64,000 nt of DNA from Leishmania martiniquensis (taxonomy: Eukaryota; Euglenozoa; Kinetoplastea; Trypanosomatida; Trypanosomatidae): NCBI RefSeq assembly GCF_017916325.1, contig NC_090159.1:477501-541500 (forward strand), written 5' to 3'. A model generated the notes under the pieces. The model was given only the letters and a program-made list of their open reading frames with translations, did no database searches and was not told where the DNA came from. The stretch's first letter is position 1, and each line of letters starts with the position of its first letter. Below are positions 57,850-64,000 of this stretch, in pieces. Made by a program: the position numbers and the translations under genes.

Positions 57850-59667
57850 ATGTCGGGAGGCGGCGGGCCGGCGAAGGCCATCGGCAACGGCGGTGGCGTT
57901 GTAGGGGCGTGCGATCAATGCGGCACTGCATTTCACAAGGCGAGCGCGCGCTTCTGCAGCCGGTGCGGCACGCGACGTGATGTTCCAACCGCCGCTGCGA
58001 GAGCGACAAGGGCGGCAACGTCGTGGCCAAACGAGCCTGTCGTGCCCACGCCGCCCTTGGCCTCTGCTGCCGCTACGGAGTCCGTCTTTACGCGCCCCGG
58101 TGGCGGTGGTGCGAGGGACACCCTGCGGCCGTTCGATGTAGAACAGCTCAGCGAGGAAAAGCGAAAGAGGGTCGGCAATGGTGCGCTTCTCCCGCCCTTG
58201 ACAGGTGCGTCGCCGTTCGCCTTACAGCTTTTCGGCCCGAGTGGGGCCACCACCACCACACCCGAGCGCCGCGTTAGCCCTGCGTTAGCAATGAGGAGCT
58301 TGCCTCCCTCTGAGGTTGGTGCGTCTTCACATCTTCCTGAGGAGAGTCAGCAACAGGCGTCCTCTATCGAAGCCAAAGGCGGCAAGCTTCCCGAGGTGAA
58401 GCCAGGACCGATGGCTGACCCGGGCCAGGGCGTACAGGTGCTCACTTCGTCCTTAGAGGGGGATGCGGCTATGAGGCGCGCGACGGGCAACAGCGCTGAC
58501 CAAAATCGCGTTCCCATCTCGGCCTCCGAGCAGCCGCCGACGTCGCCCTTTCCCCTGACCACAGCGCTGGTAGGCGAGGACGGCAGGAGAACAGCCGCGA
58601 TGGACGGCTCACACCTCCTGGACGCCTCAAAAGAAGCGACCCACACCACCTCCCCGGAAGGCGAGCAGGCACCCACGACCGACGAGGGCGACACCAAAGA
58701 CGCCATCGCGCCTCTGCGCCCATCGGCGGAGGAGGAGGCGCAGTACACTGCCTGGGCGACGCTATCGCCTGACGACCTCACACCAGAGATGCTGCAGACC
58801 GCCAACACTGGCGAGCTGCGGCAGTGGCACAAAGGCAGCCTCATCGGCCGCGGCACCTACGGCTCTGTCTATCTAGGGCTTCTTCCGGATGGCAGCTTCC
58901 ACGCTGTCAAGTGTGTGGAGCTGGGCAACAAGAAGACGGCTACAGATCACCTCGGCGCCCTCGAGCTCGTCTCACTCTCGCGTGAGATCAACATGATGCG
59001 TCGCTTGCGACACCCGAACCTTTGCACGTTCAAGGGGGCGTACTACGATTCGGAGAGTGCATCCATTTGTATGTTCATGGAGTACATAGGCGGCGGCTCC
59101 CTCTCCGCGCTCGTCAAGAAGTTCAAGCCGCTTCCGCCCTCGGTGGTGCGCTGCTGGACGCAGCAGCTGCTCGCCGGACTGCACTACCTGCACAGCCAGA
59201 ACATCATTCACCGCGACATCAAGGGTGACAACGTGCTCGTGGACACTACCGTTGATCCAGCGGCCAAGTCGCAGATCAAACTTGTTGACTTCGGCGCGGC
59301 GCGGCGGCTGACAGACGCGGTGTCGCAGAGCAGCACTGTGATCGGCACACCATACTGGATGGCACCCGAGGTGGTGGACGCGTCCGGGAGCGGAAGCGGG
59401 TATAGCTACAAGGCAGACGTGTGGTCGGTGGGGTGTACCGTGGCGGAGATGCTCACGGGGCGGCCACCGTGGCCGTGCAAGACGAATGCGCCAGCCGCTA
59501 TCATGATGATCGCGTCCGCCAGCGGGATGCCGACGGAGATTCCGGAAGAGGAGGCGACGCCGGGCTGCTTAGACTTCATGCGGCAGTGCTTCATCCGAGA
59601 CCCCGAAAAGCGGCCAACGGTGCAGCAGCTGTTGCAGCACCCGTGGATACAAGTAAAGATGCCGTAG
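57850..59667 (+). CDS. STE11/MAPKKK-like protein kinase with N-terminal zinc ribbon, 605 aa
   Basis: A complete Ser/Thr kinase domain occupies about residues 326-605. It has the Gly loop G333-x-G335-x2-G338, ATP-anchoring K354, catalytic loop HRDIKGDN (454-461, catalytic D456), DFG (480-482), GTPYWMAPE (APE at 505-507) and the DVWSVGCT helix. The HRDIKGDN form and GTPYWMAPE fit MAP kinase kinase kinases. The domain ends eight or so residues before the stop at HPWIQVK. At the N-terminus C21-x2-C24 and C36-x2-C39 form a zinc ribbon, rare in kinases. The linker (~45-320) is Ser/Thr/Pro-rich. ATG 57850 directly follows the acceptor, so the start is well supported. All catalytic residues are present, so it should be active. 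Confidence 0.9.
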   Translation: MSGGGGPAKAIGNGGGVVGACDQCGTAFHKASARFCSRCGTRRDVPTAAARATRAATSWPNEPVVPTPPLASAAATESVFTRPGGGGARDTLRPFDVEQLSEEKRKRVGNGALLPPLTGASPFALQLFGPSGATTTTPERRVSPALAMRSLPPSEVGASSHLPEESQQQASSIEAKGGKLPEVKPGPMADPGQGVQVLTSSLEGDAAMRRATGNSADQNRVPISASEQPPTSPFPLTTALVGEDGRRTAAMDGSHLLDASKEATHTTSPEGEQAPTTDEGDTKDAIAPLRPSAEEEAQYTAWATLSPDDLTPEMLQTANTGELRQWHKGSLIGRGTYGSVYLGLLPDGSFHAVKCVELGNKKTATDHLGALELVSLSREINMMRRLRHPNLCTFKGAYYDSESASICMFMEYIGGGSLSALVKKFKPLPPSVVRCWTQQLLAGLHYLHSQNIIHRDIKGDNVLVDTTVDPAAKSQIKLVDFGAARRLTDAVSQSSTVIGTPYWMAPEVVDASGSGSGYSYKADVWSVGCTVAEMLTGRPPWPCKTNAPAAIMMIASASGMPTEIPEEEATPGCLDFMRQCFIRDPEKRPTVQQLLQHPWIQVKMP

Positions 59668-60921
59668 CGAAGGATGACGGTGGGAAAGGATGGGGCGACG
59701 CGTATGGGGGGACACAGTGCGCTGTAACGCGATTTCGATGATCCCTTCCACGAGTTCGCCGCCGTCGCCACTGCCGCGCTCCTCCTCCTCTCTCCCAGAC
59801 ACTCGTTGCGCCTCACTTACGGCGGCTCTTCGCGTGTTGAATCTCTGTATCCCCCTCTGGCGTCCCAACTGCGGGATGTCGATGAGGCGGTCGGAACGCT
59901 CTTTTCTCTGCTGTGAGCGCGGCTGTTTGGCGGTAGAAGTGTGGGGCCAAAAAACGAGGCGGAGGCGCTGCTCGCGAAGGACTGGATGGATGCGAAGGGC
60001 GGAGGATGGGGCGTGCGCCTGCGGGAGCATACGGGACGCTTTTCCCGGCGCAGACTCGGCCTTTCTCATCATACATGTGAGTCAGCGTCTCTGCATGTGC
60101 ACAGGTGTATGCCCGGTGTTTCTTCTGTCTGTCTCTGTACATTAGCTCTTGCACCGTTTCGTGTTTGCCTATGCGTGTGCGCGGGTGCGTGTGTCTGTGT
60201 GTGTCTCTCTCTCGCTGTCTTCTCTCTACCTCCTTCATCCGCCTATAGAGACGAGAGCGAACACAAAGAGACGCACCAGCAACACTTCCACTGTGACCCG
60301 CAACCAAAAAAAGACAGTGAGAACCGCATGCGCCGCGGAAAGGGGGAAAGGCTGCCCTGGAGTGGACATCCCCTCCCCTCCCCTTCCCAAGATGCGCACA
60401 GTATGCATGCGCAAGTGAGTACGCACTGCCGCCTTCTGGTCTTGTGTCGGCGGTAACCGCCCCCCTCGCTCCCGATCTCCCCTTCCTGCGTCCAGTACGC
60501 AGGACTCGTTCACTCGGTTGGACCGTGTGGCTTCTGCGCTTGTTAATCCCGCATTCGCTGCCGATATGTGCCGAACGCGCGTGCCGGTTGACGCCGCTCG
60601 CTCAGCCGCTGTAGCGCTGGACTGCCTTTAGCGCCGATTTCGTCTCCCCTCTTTCTCTTTCCCTTGGCTGTGTGTGTGGGGAAAAGGCGCCCGGCGCACC
60701 AGTGCGGTGTGCCCGTTTCTGCCTTTCCCTTACATCACCACAGTCACCTGATGCCATGTGGCGCTGCTTACCACAGTGCCACACGTACGCAGCACACGCG
60801 TCCATCACGAAGCAGATGAGGCTCATTCGCTACCGGGACGCCGGCTGGCACGGTCTTTCCTGAAGAGCGCCGCTGCCGTCAGACGCCCCCCTTCTTCCCT
60901 AAGCCCACGCTGGGAGCGTCC
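59668..60921. other. intergenic region
   Basis: No gene is supported. It contains CA/GT-rich sequence (60175-60210), pyrimidine stretches near 60210-60240 and 60640-60670, and Ser/Arg-rich open frames without domains. Confidence 0.5.
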
Positions 60922-63900
60922 GTGATGCACTCGACGCAGGGGGCGCCACCGCGCCCGGCAATGTCGCGCAACGAGCCCACGTTTTCCGTTGCAGCGGCCT
61001 CGTCGTTGAATCTTACTCTGCCCGAGCATGCACCCTCAGACTGGCTCAACGACTCTTTCCGAGGTCGCGGGAGCAGTGACAGGCGCAGGGGCACCAGAGA
61101 TGGCAGCGGCGTCAACGGAGCCGCGACTGGCGACGGTGATGGCTTTGCTGTGGGCTCTCCGCGGAGCTCCCTACCACCTTCCCGTATGCTGTCGGCTTGC
61201 AGTCGTGGGCGGGTTGGCTGCTGACCGTGGTGTACCATCTCTTTCACCCGCTGCTCACTCTCGCCCTCTCGCGTAGTTCGCTTCTTCTCCGCTCCACCGT
61301 CTTCTCTGCACAGATGGCCAGGCCTTTACTCGGGGCGCCGACTTTCACGAGGCGCGAAGAGGGCAGCGGTGGCCGTAGCGGTGGCCGTAGCGGTGGCGGC
61401 GTCGCAGGACCGAACGCCGGCGATGGCGATGGACCCGGACGGTGCTGAGGTGGTTGTGGGGCTGCACTTCGATGTGTCTCAGGCGCTGGTCTTCGATGAG
61501 GGCATGTGCGTCATCCACAACGGTGCTCTTTTTTTTTTCTTGGAGACGGGCCATATCGTGATGCTCACCGCTGCCAGGAACACCCTCGCAGCCCTGGGGA
61601 GCAGCAGTCATCGCAGGGGCAGCAGAAGCAAAGGCGTCCGCAGGGACAAGGGCTCACCCGCGAAGAGCAGATCTTCAGGCGTGACGTACAGCGGCGCAGA
61701 CGTCGGGTTTACCGGTGACCTCGAACGCGCTGGCGAGGGCGCGGTCCGTGGGAATGGCCGTGATGCTTCTGATCTTGTGAAGAAATTTACGCACAGCCGC
61801 ACTCCACACATGTGCATTGTGCACCGCCGGCCTGGCGACGTTGTTTGCCTCAATGCCGATGGCGCGAAGAGGTCTGTGGTACCCGGGGCCACTGCCTCTG
61901 TGGTGAATGACGGGGCTGGGCCCACCGCCGTCGGCCAGAGGAATCGGCTACGGCCGGACGCGGCCGTGGGTCTCTCGTTGCAACGACGGAGGACATCGCC
62001 GCGGCAGCACGGCAGCCGATGCCCCTGGGCCGCTGCGTAGGCTCGCGGCTTCCCCTCGCGCAGCACCGGAGCACACCTGGTCGTCGTGCAACCGTGCTTC
62101 TCCCCTAGCGCGCTACGCTGCCCAAGATCATCGGCGCGTGGGGGTCGTTTCCGCTGCACTCGTCTCCGCTGGCCGTAATCCCGTTTTACGGCCTCTGTGC
62201 CGTCGGCCGTGTAATCCTGCTGCTGACAGTGACAGGTGGCGTACTTGCCAGGCGCTTCTGCGTGCTGTGGCTCTGCGCCGCCCTTGCGGAGGTACTTTGG
62301 TGCAGTCACCGCGGCGCGCACGCTTTCGTCATGTACTGCCCGGATGCTGCTCCGGTCGCACTGACCGCATCATGCGGTGTGCTCTGCTTTCGATGCGGTG
62401 CTCCTCCAGCAGGGTAAACCGTACGTGGTCACCACAAGGGTCCGTGGCTTGTGGACCTGCTTTGGGCCTAGAGAGCCGCCTCGGCCGGCCGACGGTGGGC
62501 AGCAGTGGCGGCGGCGCTGCCTGTGGAGATGGACCTCCCGAAACCGCCTCGATGATCAAGCGAGCTACCTCAAGCCGCTGGCCAACTTCATTGAAGTCAC
62601 TTTTGTCTGTCTCCTGTCTCTGCGCCTTGTGAAGTATGCCTTCGGAGTGCGGAACGCCGCTGTAGGCGTGCACGATCGTATGGCGCCAGAGTGGGTTGTG
62701 CGTTGCCCCCGTGTGCGGTGAATTAATCGAGGTGCGCGAGCGTGGCAGTCTCTCGCCGGGCAACTCTGCCCACCGATTCGCTCGCCACCATCGCACGTCT
62801 TGGCCAGCGCAGCGGACGAGGTGGTGACGGTGGTGAACTGGAACACGGCATCGGCAGCGGTAGCGGCGACCGCGGTGTGAGCCGACTCTCAGCTCTGCCG
62901 CTACCGACGCTCAACGCTGAGGAGTTCGGCGTGCCGCTGGAGGAGACCCAAGCGGAGCCGTCGATCACGCCGCTGCGGTTACTGCGCTGCTCTTCGACGG
63001 CGACGGAGGCTTAGCTTTGCGCCGCCCAGTGAGGCTCAGTGGGGCTTGTCGATCGCCCAGGGGACGGCTCACACTCGCGGCACCGCTGTCGCCGCTGCTG
63101 GACCAGAAGACGCTATGAGATTTTACTCCGCGGCAACGAACAGCTCCGGCACTACCGACAGAGCTTAGTCACACATGGGGGGCCGGCCGAAGCGCCGGCG
63201 AAGGCGCTCACCAGTTGCTTATGAGGGGCAAAGATGACGTTTCGATCTTCAGAAACCAAAGCTGTTCTTGGACAGCGACGTGGCCTCCATGGGGGCTCAG
63301 CAGCTCAACGGCTCTGCGGCAGCCTCACGCCATCCCTATGTCGCTCCCGCCGCAGGAACAAGAGTGAGCACAGCCAGTGCATGTCACCAGGAAGTAACGG
63401 TGGATGTGGGGTGCGCCGCAACGAGCACCAGCCGTGCCACCTTTCTGTGCATGGCGTGGATGGGCTGCGAAAGTCGGTGGAGTAAGCCGCGCTGTGGGCG
63501 GCACTGCGGGCCGTCGCACTCGATGCTGCCTTAGAGTTCGGCGGCGGTGGCTTGGCTGGGGCGAGGCTGACGGAGCCGCAGCGCTGTCTCTTACACCTCA
63601 CGCGTTTGGTGCAGAGGGAAGACGCCGATTGTGCCCCTGGAGGGCGCTACCCTTCCCGATGCTGACGCTTAGACGGACCGCACCATCTAACACTTCTTGA
63701 CGAGTGGGCTGCGCGGGTCGACAGTATCTGTTATTGCTCATCGCATGCCGACGGTACTCAGCTTCTGCACGCGTGTCGTTGCAGTGACAGGAAGGACGCT
63801 GATGCCCATCGCAGATTGGAAGCCAACGCTGACGCCAAGCGGTCTCAGCGGTCACTCCAGGGGCAGGCGATAGGCGTACACCGGCAACGGCCACACCTCC

Positions 63901-64000
63901 GGCGGCAGCGGTGCTAAAGCAGCTCGCGTATTATGTGAAGTCGATGCAGGTCTGCAACGTGTGCGTTGCGTGTCGGTGCTCGATGGGACGTGGGGCCCTG
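60922..64000 (+). pseudogene. degenerate multi-pass membrane protein gene, runs off window end
   Basis: No family is recognised, and no single frame is open for more than ~225 codons. Protein-like segments succeed one another in different frames: APSDWLNDSFRGRGS (~61030); LQSWAGWLLTVVYHLFHPLL (61194-61253); LHFDVSQALVFDEGMCVIH (~61463); a hydrophobic stretch IIGAWGSFPLHSSPLAVIPF followed by LCAVGRVILLLTVTGGV (62128-62250); YLKPLANFIEVTFVCLLSL (~62565-62625); and an ALRAVALDAALEFGGGGLAG segment (~63505). The repeated hydrophobic segments suggest several transmembrane helices. At least six frame changes and multiple stops indicate a decayed gene, or a badly assembled one. The first plausible ATG is at 60922 but the limits are approximate. 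Confidence 0.45.

Noticed and set aside
1..64000. Strand switch, tRNA/rRNA genes, telomeric repeats, CRISPR
   Set aside because: All supported genes are on one strand, and I found no cloverleaf-like, rRNA-like, telomere-like or regularly spaced repeat sequence by eye.

Overview
This window looks like nuclear DNA of a trypanosomatid of the Leishmania group (Leishmaniinae). The evidence is indirect but consistent: all supported genes lie on the + strand as long GC-rich intronless reading frames; the spaces between them are long and rich in pyrimidine tracts ending in AG, which are candidate trans-splice acceptors; CA/GT microsatellites are common; and three copies of a repeat resemble Leishmania SIDER retroposons. 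The arrangement fits one polycistronic transcription unit. I see no tRNA, rRNA, CRISPR array or bacterial-type operon signal. The exact species cannot be settled from the sequence alone.

Layout. 0.1-6.7 kb: a tiny putative mitochondrial membrane protein, mitochondrial initiation factor IF-2 (its start codon overlaps a start-stop uORF), and an IQ-motif protein. 7.2-14 kb: SIDER-like copy 1, a HID1-family trafficking protein, a small RING protein and SIDER-like copy 2. 14.6-16.3 kb: a class I histone deacetylase. 18.5-22.8 kb: two RING/zinc-knuckle/four-EF-hand paralogues whose coding modules are almost identical while their linkers and UTRs are unrelated. 23-25 kb: truncated SIDER-like copy 3 and a coiled-coil protein. 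27-34.7 kb: a large putative surface glycoprotein of unknown function and an enlarged MLH1. 36.8-50.2 kb: a giant kinesin (3297 aa) with a motor split by insertions, and a low-complexity protein. 51-64 kb: a degenerate family-61-like glycosyltransferase, a CitE/HpcH-type lyase, a MAPKKK-like kinase with a zinc ribbon, and a degenerate membrane-protein gene running off the window end.

The genes do not form one pathway; in these organisms neighbours are co-transcribed regardless of function. The most unusual material is the RING/EF-hand locus. It combines a ubiquitin-ligase-type RING with four canonical calcium loops. The two copies share a 281-bp and a 540-bp block whose outer limits fall within a few bases of the start and stop codons. 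The only differences I find are six bases, all amino-acid-changing, packed into 24 bases of the third calcium loop. Long, nearly identical direct repeats lie on both sides of the surrounding region.
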